NCBI GenBank assembly: GCA_963575745.1
Contig: CAUYUJ010002058.1
Span: forward strand, 191,802-255,801
From: Prorocentrum cordatum
Lineage: Eukaryota; Sar; Dinophyceae; Prorocentrales; Prorocentraceae
Length of the DNA stretch: 64,000 nt
Direction of reading: 5' to 3'
Positions 29,560 to 39,115 of this stretch are shown here, piece by piece (positions within the stretch are counted from its first letter, which is position 1; each line of letters starts with the position of its first letter). The position numbers and the translations under genes were made by a program. The notes beneath the pieces are model-generated. The model did not search any database. It was not told the DNA's origin and saw only the letters and a program-made list of their open reading frames with translations.

Positions 29560-30405
29560 GCATGCCATTCTACCCTTGGGGGCGCACTGGGCACGCTTCA
29601 TGCAAGCAATCTGGGGGCACTCCCTGTGCGCCCTGGGTACGCTCCCTGGGGCGCATTGGGATCGCGCTGGGGGAGGCGCTGGGGGCGTACTGGGAGCTCT
29701 CCCTGGGGCGCATTGGGGTCGCGTTGGTGGGGGGCGCTAGGGTCACACTGGGGGCGCTCCTTGGGGTGCATTGGGAGCGCCCTTCACGGTGCCATTTGCC
29801 ACAGGGGCGTCTTGGGAGCGCATTTGGAGCGCCTTGGGGGCGTTCCTTGTGGCCGCCCTGGAAGCGCTGGAGCGCACTGGGAGCGCTCCCTGGGAACGCC
29901 GTGGGAGGGAAGCGCCTGGCAGCGCTCTGGGCACGTTTCCTGGGAGCTCACTGGCCGCGCCCTGTGAGCGCTCCCTGTCCCTGCGAGCGGTCTGTGAGCC
30001 CCCTGCGAGCGCTCCCTCGACTGCGCCATGCTGGAGCGCATTGGGGGCTCCCTGGGATCGCGCCGGGTGCGCTCCGTGGAGCGGGGGCGCTCCTGGGCAC
30101 GTTTCCCGGGGTTCGCAGGGGGCGCCCTGCGAACGCTCCTTGCGAGCGCTCCCCGTGCGCCACGGGCACGCTCCCTGGGGCGCCCTGGGGCCCCACTTCG
30201 GGCGCCCTGGGAGCGCGCTGAAGGGCGCCGTGGGGGCGCTCCCTGGAGCGCATTGGGGGAGTCTTGCGATCGCTCCCTGCGCGCCCTGGGCGCGCTTCCC
30301 AGAGCGCACCAGCAGTTCACTGTGTGTCCCCCGCAGGCCCTTCTGTGGGCGCCGTGGAGGCGCTCCCTGGCGCGCCCTTTCGGAGCACATGTGCCAGAAC
30401 TTCGA
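29560..30405. repeat. GC-rich GGGAGCGC / CCCTGGGGCGC array
   Basis: Degenerate units containing TGGGAGCGC, CTCCCTGGGGCGCATTGGG and their inverses repeat over about 850 bases. Long frames are open on both strands, but they encode only Gly/Ala/Arg/Trp and Pro/Ser/Ala repeats. The array ends at M4 copy 3. Confidence 0.75.
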
Positions 30406-30414
30406 GTAGAGTTC

Positions 30415-30622
30415 TGATGTTCCTACGTATTTAGCCTGGATCACCAGGAAGAATTTCGAGCACCAAGAAAGAACCGAAACTCGAGGGTTTTCACGCGTCG
30501 GGCCCTGGGAGACGCTCGGTCGACACTGTTCCGACGCTGCTTCGACACCTTTTCGACACTTTCCCGGGTGCTCGAAGTTGTTTCCGGGATGTGGGCCTCA
30601 AGTGCGACGGGAGCAACAATAA
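30415..30622 (+). mobile_element. M4 element, copy 3
   Basis: Starts TGATGTTCCTACGTATTTAG, has TTTCGAGCACC and its inverse GGTGCTCGAA, and ends GTGCGACGGGAGCAACAATA. It is the most symmetrical copy. Confidence 0.75.
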
Positions 30623-30888
30623 GTCGGAAATTGGAGCATATACATTACCAGTGACGGGCGGTTTTTCAATCCCAGGACTTTTTTGAGGGTCTGGGGCGAC
30701 GTCGAGGTGGTGTGGTGTATACGTTTTCCCCCGCTTTCCCGGGGAAACAGCGAAGAATGTATGCGCCCAAGCCCCGTATACACCAGGATCCGCTTTCCTT
30801 TGCGAGTTTCGGCGCGGGGCCAGAAAAAAAGCGTCGGTGTGTATAGAGTTGGGCTCCTCCATGAGAGCAGAAGCCTTCCCTCACCTCG

Positions 30889-31015
30889 GTATCGCTCGGA
30901 CGTGTGCATTTTTCCTTCGGCGAGGGCCATCGAGGAGCATCCTTCATGATTTGGCGAACAACAACCACGCACGAAACCGAACAAAAAACACAGGGAATGG
31001 ACGTCCGAGCGATGC
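30889..31015. mobile_element. M5 element, copy 3
   Basis: Left ATCGCTCGGACGTGTGCA; right TGGACGTCCGAGCGATGC. The interior GAGGAGCATCC is shared with copy 1. The bases between M4 copy 3 and this element hold no supported feature. Confidence 0.8.
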
Positions 31016-31204
31016 CCAGTCACGGAGGGCGGCGGGGCCTCCACGATGCCCGCCGAGGCAGAGCCCGCCGGGCCCGCGCCCGCCGCCGCTGGGCGGCAGG
31101 CGGAGGCGCGCCGTGGCGCGCGTGCCGCGTGGTCGCCGCCCGTGCCGACATCGCCGCCGCCGTCGTCTCCGAGGCGACGACAGGGGCGAATAGTCCAGGG
31201 GAAC

Positions 31205-31445
31205 GCGACACATCCAGAGCCCCGAATCGTCCGGGGTAACTCGGGTCAGGGCCAACTCGGGCTCGTTTTCGGGAGTCCGAGCCCGAGTCATCCCGGACCC
31301 GAGTTACCCCGGATATTTCGGGCGTCCAGAGCCCCGAATCATCCGGGGTAACTCGGGTCATGGTTAACTCGGGTTCGTTTTTCGGGAACCCAAGCCCGAG
31401 TTACCCCGGACCCGAGTTACCCCGGATAACTCGGGCGTCCAATAC
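31205..31445. repeat. Two tandem foldback units of CCCGAGTTACCCCGGA
   Basis: Each unit of about 115 bases reads CCCCGAATCATCCGGGGTAA, ACTCGGGT, a loop with CTCGTTTT, then CCCGAGTTACCCCGGA. Left and right halves are inverses, so the block can form two adjacent hairpins. GGGCGTCCA ends each unit. Confidence 0.85.
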
Positions 31446-31583
31446 ATGTATTCAGGTGCGCCGATGATCTATGTCTTCAAAATGGCTCCTTGGCGAACAC
31501 GTGTAATGTCCGCCCCTGGGCTCTTCGCCCTTGTCGTCGCCGCCCGCCGATCGTCGCTGTTCAGCAGGGGAGGAGGAGGTACA

Positions 31584-31975
31584 TACAGTGGAGGTCAGGC
31601 ACGACGATAGGGGGGGATGGGCATCGACCCCCAATCGCCCATGGATCGCGGATCGCCGACAGGGTCCCGAGAGCCCCAAACTGCCCAGGAAGGTGCGGAT
31701 TCGCTATCGTGTCTCCATCGGCGATGCATCGCCGATTCCAGGTGGACACATCCCTCCATATGCCTATCCCCCCCTATCGCCAGAGGAGGAAGAGGTACAT
31801 ACGAGATCCATGCCAAAAAACACCCTGCTTGCTTCTAGTGTGACCTGGGTTTCTTGGGTTCCGACAGTTTTTCTACGAAGCGCGTGACGTTCCCACACCA
31901 GAAACCAGAGGGCGTCCTGGTGTCTCAGGGCTGAGTTTCTTGTGGAAGGGTTCTCGTGGACTGGCCTCCACTGTA
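31584..31975. mobile_element. M3 element, copy 2, with nested insertion
   Basis: TACAGTGGAGGTCA at the left and TGGCCTCCACTGTA at the right match M3 copy 1. The right 185 bases align with copy 1 (CCAAAAAACACCCTGCTTGC and on). The extra 200 bases (about 31,600-31,785) are bounded by inverted ACGATAGGGGGG and CCCCCCCTATCG words. Confidence 0.75.
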
Positions 31976-32344
31976 CCACTGCCATTCGCCCCGTTTCCTC
32001 TTTATGAGCCTCCTGAGAGGCCCTCGCCGCCACCGCTACATTCTCCTCGAAATTCTGGTCAAAACGCACACTGGGAGAGGTCCGTGGAGTAGCTATATCG
32101 GTGCCTTCTGGTTTCCCCAGTTCGTCAGAGCTTCGAGCTATCAGGGCAGTGGGTGGTCAGGGATAACTCCTGATTCGGGCCTCCCGTTTTCGTGACAGAG
32201 CGGCTCCTCCCGCATTGCACTGCTTTCGGATTCTTGCTCCGGTCACACCCTGCCCCATGTAGATACCGTGCAGCGCTTTCGTGAATCATGAGCTGTTAAT
32301 TTCGTATCAAGCGGTTCCAGGGTTCTCCCGGATCACATTGTAGC

Positions 32345-32520
32345 GACACATGGAAAAAAGGGGTCGTCTGCGCCGATATTGGCGCACAAGTTGCCCGCAG
32401 AAGGTCGCGAGTAAGCGCCCTCGTCTCCAGTGTAGCTTGCCGCGCTGAGGGCCCACGTTAGCCGCCGCGTAAGGTCGATATGTCATCCTGCGTCAGCCCC
32501 GCTATATTTTTCGTCACCCT
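32345..32520 (+). repeat. Repeat R5, copy 2
   Basis: GTGTAGCTTGCCGCGCTG and GTTAGCCGCCGCGTAAGGTC match copy 1 at 16,940-16,995. Confidence 0.65.
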
Positions 32521-32536
32521 TTGGGTCAAGCAGTTG

Positions 32537-32890
32537 CGAGGCGTCCAGGCTTGCCTATAGGCCCACCACAGCATGTTCTGAGAGACTCTTGTGGTTTGCA
32601 CAGAGTGGTGCTAGAACATTTCTGGTTGAGGCTGTCCCGTTATCACACGTCGGGCTCGTGATCTAAGAGCATACTTTTGGTTCTTAGGACATCTTTCGGG
32701 GGCGGCCAAGAGGAAGGTGATGACTAGGGTGGGGAGGGGATATCATGGCGGGGGCCATGATATCTTCTCAGATGTCATGGCGCCTCTTCTTATTTCAATA
32801 CGACCCCCCCCCCCTGGGCCGCGCACGTGCCGCCAGCCATGACTTGCGCCCCCCCCTCCTGGACGCCCCCCTTTTTGCCGCCCCCGAATT
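32537..32890 (+). repeat. Repeat M8, copy 1, with GATATCATGGC hairpin
   Basis: It runs from GAGGCGTCCAGGCTTGCC through GTGATGACTAGGGTGGGG to the hairpin GATATCATGGC/GCCATGATATC (32,739-32,764), TCATGGCGCCTCTTCTTATT and GGACGCCCCCCTTTTTGCCG. It matches 61,695-61,955. Confidence 0.75.
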
Positions 32891-33506
32891 TCTGATTCTC
32901 AGAGCATGTCGTGGTAGGTCTGTAGGAATGCCAGGGCGGTCGGTCGCTGTTCCATTTGGGGGCACGAAACCAGGGCCCTACCCTGCCCGGGTCTATCGCA
33001 GACAGCTCGGGTGCCCAGGTTCGAAGGTGATCGTTTTCTTATTCACTATTTTGCCGATCGGCGCAGGCCGTCGCATCCCCCTTCCCCCCCATGGAGTAGA
33101 TTTTGGCTGTTTTTGAACCCGTTTCTTTCTTGCTTGGGGCATGACGGGCGTCATGGCCCCCGCTCCCCCCCCCCTATGACGTAAAACTCCCCCCCCCCCC
33201 AAAGGGCGCTCCGGGCACTGCCGCCGTGCGCATTGTGATCCGCGTAGGAATACGCGTAGGAGTCTCGCCCGCAGTCGTCGTCGTCGTTGTTGTCGTCGTC
33301 GTCGTCGCTCGTGGCTCGTCGCTCGTCGGTCATCGTCGTCGTGCGCGCGGACGCGGTCGGAGTTTGTTTTTTATTCTGAGCCGATGACGGCAATCATCTC
33401 GGGGGGGGTGGAGGGGGTCGATGACGTCACGTTTCGCGCCGGCGGCGTCTGGGAATACCTAGGAATGACGGAGGACGAGTAGCACCAGCATGTAGGTGGC
33501 GATCTG

Positions 33507-33795
33507 CACCACAACGCCTGTGTACACCACAGTGCCTGCGTGCACCACCGTGCCTGTGTACACCACACCGCCTATGTACACCACAGCGGCCGCGTGCAAC
33601 ACAGCGTCAGTTTGTGCCATCGTGCCTGCGGGCACAACAGCTCTTGTGTACACCACAGCGCCTGCGTACATCACATCAGCCGTGTGCAACACAACACCAG
33701 TGTACACCACAATGTGTGCGCTCATTGGATTGCCTGTGTGCACCACGGCGCCTGTGTGCACCACAGCAATCGTGTGCAACACAGCATCATTGTTG
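33507..33795 (+). repeat. 18-bp minisatellite, left arm
   Basis: About sixteen units of the type CACAGCGCCTGTGTACAC. Plus-strand frames read as HHSACVHHSACV repeats. The array is the inner part of the left arm of the foldback-like element. Confidence 0.85.
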
Positions 33796-34039
33796 CATAT
33801 AGAATGTTAGAAGTTGTCCTTATGACACAATGGATCGCTTGTGGATTCCACAGAAAACAATCGAAAATCAATTTTCTGGACAAAAAGAGCGCCGCCGGAA
33901 TCTACGAGTCCTCCAAAGTCCGCCCGCATCACCCTAACTCCTCCCATCTGCGTCCGGGAGTCTCCAGCTAAGTTGGCCGTGTGAGAACCAAGTGGGCCGA
34001 TTCAATCGACCATTATGAGGTGCACGTTGGGATGCGCAC

Positions 34040-34118
34040 GTGCGCTGTAGCGGAGGAGGGGGAGGAGGAGGAGGAGGAGGAGGAGGAGGAGGAGGGGGTG
34101 GACGGAGGAGGAGGGAGG
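34040..34118 (+). repeat. GGA tract in element centre
   Basis: A GAGGAGGGGGAGG purine run lies inside the unique centre of the foldback-like element. Confidence 0.8.
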
Positions 34119-34214
34119 TTGGAAGAACGTCGCATTCGATTATCAGCACTTTCTTGTCGTGGCGTTTGGTTGTCCTTCGCACATCCTCACTTACAGGCTC
34201 CTTCTACTTGTCCC

Positions 34215-34488
34215 ATGCACGCAGGCACCGTGGTGTACACCAGCGCTGCGTTGCACGCGGATGCTCTGGTGTAGACAGGCGCTGTGGCGTGCACGCGCGC
34301 TGCGGTGCACGCAAGCATACTTGCACAGGGTTGTTGCGGTGTACACATGTACACCGGCGCCATAATGTCGTAAGCATTGTGGTGTACACAGGCGTTGCGT
34401 TGCATACGGTTGTTGCGGTGTACGCAGGCGCTGTGGTGTACACGCGCGCTGTGGTGCACGCGAGCGTTGTGGTGTACACACGCGCAGT
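34215..34488 (-). repeat. 18-bp minisatellite, right arm, inverted
   Basis: About fifteen units of GTGTACACAGGCGCTGTG type, the exact inverse of the left-arm unit, running outward to GCAGATCGCCACCTACATGC (34,492). Confidence 0.85.
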
Positions 34489-34879
34489 GGGGCAGATCGC
34501 CACCTACATGCTGCTCGCGTCGTCGTCGTCGTTGTTGCTCGTCGCTCGTCGCGTTGTGCGCGCGGGCGCGGCTGTGGTGCCGGAGCCCCGCGGCGGGGGG
34601 GGTCTTACGTCATACCCCCGCCCCCCTCCCTTCATGACGCCCGTCATCGCCGAACAGAAAGAAATGCGTTTTTTGACGCCTGTTTCGAGCAGGTATATTC
34701 TCGTTTCTAAAAAGAGAATCGACTATACATCCCCCCCCCCGGCGTTGTCCGCCCCTTTTTCGGGTATGTAAATCATATACGATTTTGACCACATGTCCAT
34801 CCGAAATATGAATCTACACTATCCCAGGGGGGCCGGTATCGGCCCCTCTGAGGTTTTTTGTAAAACACCATACGCGGGG

Positions 34880-35872
34880 ATATTTTTTCTAACATAAGAA
34901 TTTGTCACGGATCCCTTGCAACGAATTTGACGAAGTGCACACGCGCGCGCGTCGTCACGCGCGCATGCCGAAACCCTCCAAAAACCTTTGGTATCTGAAG
35001 GATTTCGCAATCGAGTTCCCAAACAAAAACACAAAAACAAAGGGTTTCGCAACACTGATGTGCTAAAAAAGCTTACGCCCGAGCTCTTGCGAAATCTGAA
35101 GAAAAAACCATAGGTTCTTCAATATTTGCACAACATGCTACCAAACGGGTTTCGCGAGCTCGCATGTCGAAATCTGTCGAACGCCCTTGCGCGTGTGCCG
35201 TCGCGAAGATCCTCTGCAAAAAATGGGACGAAGTGCAGACGCGCGCGTCGTCGCGCGCGTATGCCGAAATCCTTCAAAACCCATCGGCTTGGGAAGGAGT
35301 TCGACATCGTATGTCCAAAAAACTACAAAAACACAAGGTTTCGCAACACGGATTTTCAACAAAAGCGTGCGCGCGCTCTTGCGTCGTCGTCGTCGTCGTC
35401 GCCGTCCTCCCTCCTCCCGCGTCGTCGTCGTCGTCGTCGTCGCCTACGTCGTCCTCTTGTCTTTCCTCGTGTTCGTCGTCGTCGTCCTTTTTGGCGTCGT
35501 GGTCGTTTCCGTCGTCGTTGTCGCCGTGGTCGTCCTTCCTCCTCCTCCCTCGTCGTCGTCGTCGTCCGTCGTCGGCGTCTCGTCGTCGTCCCTCCTATTT
35601 CGTCGCCGTCGTCGTCGTCGTCGTCGTCGTCTTCCCTCCTCCCTCGTCGTTGCCGTCGTCGGCGTCGCCGTCCTTCCTCCTTCTTCGTCGTTCGCGTCGT
35701 CGCCATCTTCCCTCCTCCCTCGTCGTTGTCGTCGTTGTCGTCATTGTCGCCGTCGTCGTCCTCCATCCTCCCTCGTCGTCGTCTTCGTTGGCGACGTCGT
35801 CGTCGTCTTCGTCGTCGTCGTCGTTGGCGTCGGCGTCGTCGTCTTCGTCGTCGTCGACGTCGGTGTCGTCGT

Positions 35873-35904
<32 letters not shown>

Positions 35905-36155
35905 GCGTCGTTGACGTCGTCGTCGTCGTCGTCGGTGACGTCGTTGTCGTCGTCGGCGTCGTCATCGTCGTCGTCGTTGTCATCGTCGTCGTCGTCGGCG
36001 TCGGCGTCGGCGTCGTTGTCGGCGGCGTCGTCGTCGTCGTTGTCGCTGTCGTCGTCGGCGTCGCTGTCGCTGCCAAGTGCCATTCGGTACCCACTGTCAC
36101 GGTCTTAAGGGATTCTGCAAACCAAGTTGCGGGTGGGTGGGTGGGATGTTTGCGC
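34880..36155 (+). repeat. Composite repeat CR1, copy 2
   Basis: Two satellite units (34,905-35,370; GACGAAGTGCACACGCGCG, GGTTTCGCAACAC, GTCGAAATCTGTCGAACGCC) are followed by a 690-base GTC/CCTCC tract and then ACCAAGTTGCGGGTGGGTGG at 36,120-36,140. Order and orientation match copy 1 at 1,290-2,200. Confidence 0.8.
35378..36070. repeat. GTC triplet tract, about 690 bp
   Basis: GTCGTC runs are broken by CCTCCCTCGTCG segments every 60-70 bases in the first half. Poly-Val/Ser/Asp frames here are not genes. Confidence 0.9.
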
Positions 36156-36159
36156 GAGC

Positions 36160-36715
36160 TGTGCAGTGGACAACTCACTACGAACAGAAATTAAGTCGCC
36201 CCCATAGGACGCACTGTCGCAAACAGTCGCGTTAAGCAGAGGTCCGGGGCCAAACCTCCCCCCCCCGCTTCCCCGCCCCCTTCCGCCCAATGTCGAAATG
36301 CCGAAAGAGAAAACGCTCACAAGCGCGGCCGACGAGCCAAACATGGCGGTTCCTCCCTTGCCTGGCCCATCCTTTTGAGGGCTCTTGGATGCTCCTTTTG
36401 TCCCCTGCGATCCAGGCGCTGCCATTTTTCCGCAACGGGCGTTGTTTCGGCCAGGGCTGGGCCCTGGGGCCATAACATTCTGGTCCGGTCGGAAGATATG
36501 CAGCAGAATCATGGGGTCTGGGAAGCCGTTCGTGATGGTTCGCGGTGTTGCTTCTTGTGTTCGCAGCGTCGGATCTGCAACGGCTGGATCCGCTTGAAAA
36601 GCGCGGGCCGCGATGGACCCCGGGAGGGGTCCGGATATCGATTTTTTGGCAGGTGCTGGCCGGGCGGGGGAGAGCCACCACTGCCTCGGCTCCGCCGCAG
36701 CGCAGCTTGGCGGAG
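36160..36715. other. No gene seen
   Basis: The minus strand has a 317-codon frame across this stretch and beyond it, but composition is Pro/Ser/Arg-rich, it runs through the purine tract, and no domain is recognised. Confidence 0.45.
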
Positions 36716-36734
36716 CGAGCAGCAATTTGGAGCA

Positions 36735-36865
36735 GTACGAGAGGGAGGACGAGGAGGGAGGAGGGAGGAGGAGGAGGGAGGAGGAGGAGGAGGAACAGTG
36801 TGAGGAGGAGGAGAGGAGGAGAAGGATGAGGAAAAGGAGGAGGAGGAGCACTGCGAGGAGGAGGT
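36735..36865 (+). repeat. GGA tract
   Basis: GAGGGAGGAGGAGGAGG-type purine tract ending directly at the spliced-leader relic. Confidence 0.8.
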
Positions 36866-36887
36866 TCCGTAACCATTTTGGCTCGAG
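36866..36887 (+). other. Relic of dinoflagellate spliced leader, nearly full length
   Basis: The 22 bases TCCGTAACCATTTTGGCTCG plus AG differ from the conserved dinoflagellate spliced leader at two positions. Such genomic copies are known to arise when trans-spliced mRNAs are reverse-transcribed and re-inserted. The frameshifted gene at 37.8-39.1 kb lies downstream on the same strand, but M1 and M4 elements sit between, so the link is only possible. Confidence 0.75.
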
Positions 36888-36919
36888 TTGAAGCCATGGC
36901 CCCGTGGCTTCAACTCGAC
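36883..36919. repeat. Short hairpin overlapping the leader relic
   Basis: TCGAGTTGAAGCCA and TGGCTTCAACTCGA are perfect inverses around an eight-base loop. Confidence 0.85.
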
Positions 36920-37207
36920 CTCGGCCGGAGGGCTGGCCCAAGGTCCCAGGCCTCGGGGTAGCTCGGCGCGGTCCTTCGGTGGTTTCTTCTTCAGAAGACG
37001 ATCCTGGGAGCCTCTGATTGTCAGTTGGCCTGGCTTTCCTGCGCCTCCAGTGGTCCACAGTCGTTTGCTCGCGCCACTGGAGGCCACTGGGGGGCTACGG
37101 GAGGCCGCTGGGGTTCCAATGGTGGCCATTGGAGGAGCCACTGCGGCCACTCATGTGATTACGAAAGGCTCCCAGGAGCGTCCTCTGAATTCTTCTTCAC
37201 TGTGAGT

Positions 37208-37275
37208 GAGGCCGCAGTGAGACGGACGCCTCGGCAAGATTCAGCCGCGTCCGTGGCGGGTTTTGTGGTCACGGA
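37208..37275 (+). repeat. 64-bp direct repeat left of M1 copy 3
   Basis: GCAGTGAGACGGACGCCTCG to GGGTTTTGTGGTCACGG recurs on the other side of the M1 element at 37,446-37,507 with about six changes. Confidence 0.8.
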
Positions 37276-37280
37276 ATGCA

Positions 37281-37444
37281 TGAGGTCGGCCCTGTCCTGC
37301 TACAGGAGGAATACTTAAGAATAGTAACAAGAAATTGCATGATGACGATTATGTAGTATTTCTGAGCATTGTTTAGAGCATGTGTTTCGATGTGTTTTAA
37401 TGTTTCGCCGAAGCTCCGCCTGTAGGGGGACATGCCCGACCTAA
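37281..37444. mobile_element. M1 element, copy 3
   Basis: Left TGAGGTCGGCCCTGTCCTG, then CTACAGGAGGAATA; right CCTGTAGGGGGACATGCCCG, then ACCTAA. No 8-bp duplication is visible. Instead the element lies between 64-bp direct repeats. Confidence 0.75.
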
Positions 37445-37445
37445 T

Positions 37446-37507
37446 CGCAGTGAGACGAACACCTCGGCAAGATTCATCCGCGTCCGTGGAGGGTTTTGTG
37501 GTCACGG
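37446..37507 (+). repeat. 64-bp direct repeat right of M1 copy 3
   Basis: GCAGTGAGACGAACACCTCG to GAGGGTTTTGTGGTCACGG. Its end overlaps the target duplication of the M4 fragment that follows. Confidence 0.8.
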
Positions 37508-37508
37508 C

Positions 37509-37598
37509 CGACTCTGTTTCGACACTCTTTCGACACTTTTCCAGGTGCTCAAATTTATTTCTGGAATGTGGTCTTTAAGTACGATGGGAGCAACAGAA
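37509..37598 (+). mobile_element. M4 element, copy 4, left-truncated
   Basis: This carries only the right 90 bases of M4 (CTGTTTCGACACTCTTTCG to TACGATGGGAGCAACAG). It is flanked by GTCACGGC at 37,501-37,508 and 37,599-37,606, a perfect 8-bp direct repeat. Confidence 0.75.
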
Positions 37599-37799
37599 GT
37601 CACGGCGTGCATCAAATGCGAGGCGTGTGGATGAGGAAAGAGCCAGGTATGGTGGAGATGCTGCGTATGCTGCCGAGGACAAGCGGATCCACTGGAGCCG
37701 CCGCCGAGATCACAGCACTGGATTCCTCATGGCGGTCGGTCTCCTGCTCGTGCTCCTCCATGGGGTCGGCGTCGGGCAGCCAACCTGGGGCGTCGCCCA

Positions 37800-39115
37800 T
37801 CATCCGTCACCTTCGCCCTCTCACCCGAGTTCCTCGACGTCGGCGATGCGGAGGGTAGCAAGGAGGAGCGACGCCTGTCTCAGTTGGTCGAGCTCCCCAC
37901 TCAGGAGATGCAACAGCGGCGGTCCACACAGCCCAATCTCGAGCACCACAGGCGAAGCAAGCTGGACAATGACTTGCCAGTGGATTTGGCCAATGCCTTG
38001 GAGAACTATTGTGAATTCGCCTTTTCTGCGCAGCGTCAAGAAGTGCGAGCGCCTGGAGCAGGCACTGGCGGAGGCGCCCGGCGCACTGGGGAGTTGCATG
38101 CTACCTCCAGCGCGTACCAGGCCGCAGCGCAGAGGTTCCAAAGTGAGGCCACTGCAGAGGATAAGCCTGCCAAGGCGGATGGTCCACCCAAGCTGGACTT
38201 GGTTTGTGTCTTGGACGGAGCATATTTCGGGCTGGATGATGGGAGCCTTTTTGAACTGAAGCAGCTCGGGGACGTCGTCATTGGCAGATCGGCGCGAGGC
38301 TGCGCGGCACAAAGAGGCATTACAGACGCAGTCCAAAGAGACACTGGGCAACGTGGTCGTAGAGTTGCGCACACTGGGCAGTGTAGCCCACCAAGAGCCA
38401 CAAAGAATTGCAGTGGTCGTGTGGCCGCAAATAATAGTAACACGTCCAACCCTGGTGGGCAAGTAGCAGATGCACCCCCACTGGCAGCGCCACCAGTAGC
38501 GGCATTGACGGCAGTTCCTAGCGAGCTGGCGAGCAGCGAGGACACATGAGCCACGAGCGCAGCTAAACACCAAGCCGGCAGGAGCTGGTTGTGCAGTTGC
38601 GGAGGCCAAGGCCAAGTTCGCTGCATCAGGTTCGAAGGCAGCCACAGCGCCAGCGGGAAGCCGCTAAGCGAGGGCAGCACTAGCAGTAGATTTCCGCATG
38701 AGCTGGATCAGCATGGTGGTATGGGCGGGCCTGATTCTGTCCATGCCAATGTCCAAACCAGGGTGGTGGATGCATCGTTTTTGACGATTACACATTCGAG
38801 CGCGACGTCCGATGCTGAAGCCGAATGTGATCCTCGAGTACTTGCCATCTGCACCACTGGCATGATGACGTGGGTCCTTCTTAAGGCAAACGCGCGGCTG
38901 TCTCAGCAGACCACCAGCAGGCGGACGTGGGTATCGATTACAATGCGACGCGGGCAGAGCCCGTGGCATTGGATGTGCATTCCCCAGGAGGGTTCGGCGA
39001 GGTCGCGCAGGGCGACTCCGACAGCTTCGGACACTGCGCGAACACCTGCGACCTCGTCTTGGCAGACGGCGCGAAGTGGGCCTTGGGGGGGAAGCAGCGC
39101 AAGCAGGATTAGGAG
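37800..39115 (+). pseudogene. Unknown gene broken by frameshifts
   Basis: Coding-like sequence passes between frames. VTFALSPEFLDVGDAEGSK and LDNDLPVDLANALENYCEFA are in one frame (about 37,807-38,030), RSVKKCERLEQALAEAPGAL in a second, KLDLVCVLDGAYFGLDDGSL back in the first (to about 38,280), and DRREAARHKEALQTQSKETL, then GNVVVELRTLGSVAHQEPQR, in a third. Farther on, VVDASFLTITHSSATSDAE and, in another frame, DYNATRAEPVALDVHSPGGF then CDLVLADGAKWALGGKQ ends at a stop near 39,112. Composition and acidic/helical content look coding in each piece. I recognise no family. Decay, sequencing indels or unseen introns could each explain the breaks. Confidence 0.5.

Larger units (their letters stand above)
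33115..34665. mobile_element. Foldback-like element with minisatellite arms
   Basis: The two sides are inverted copies. On the left, TTTCTTTCT, ATGACGGGCGTCAT (33,141), TATGACGTAA, GTC triplets, AGCATGTAGGTGGCGATCTG (33,487-33,506) and an 18-bp minisatellite follow in order. On the right the same parts appear in reverse order and orientation, ending with ATGACGCCCGTCAT (34,634) and AGAAAGAAA. The arms are roughly 680 and 450 bases around a centre of about 415 bases (33,800-34,215). Long inverted arms made of short tandem repeats are the hallmark of foldback transposons. No transposase is visible in the centre. Confidence 0.8.

Noticed and set aside
29562-30444. Frames of 178-233 codons on both strands in the GCGC array
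   Set aside because: Open frames on both strands, with composition fixed by the repeat. No domain.
36105-37058. 317-codon minus-strand frame
   Set aside because: It passes through a GGA tract and the leader relic and has Pro/Ser/Arg-rich composition. No support as a gene.
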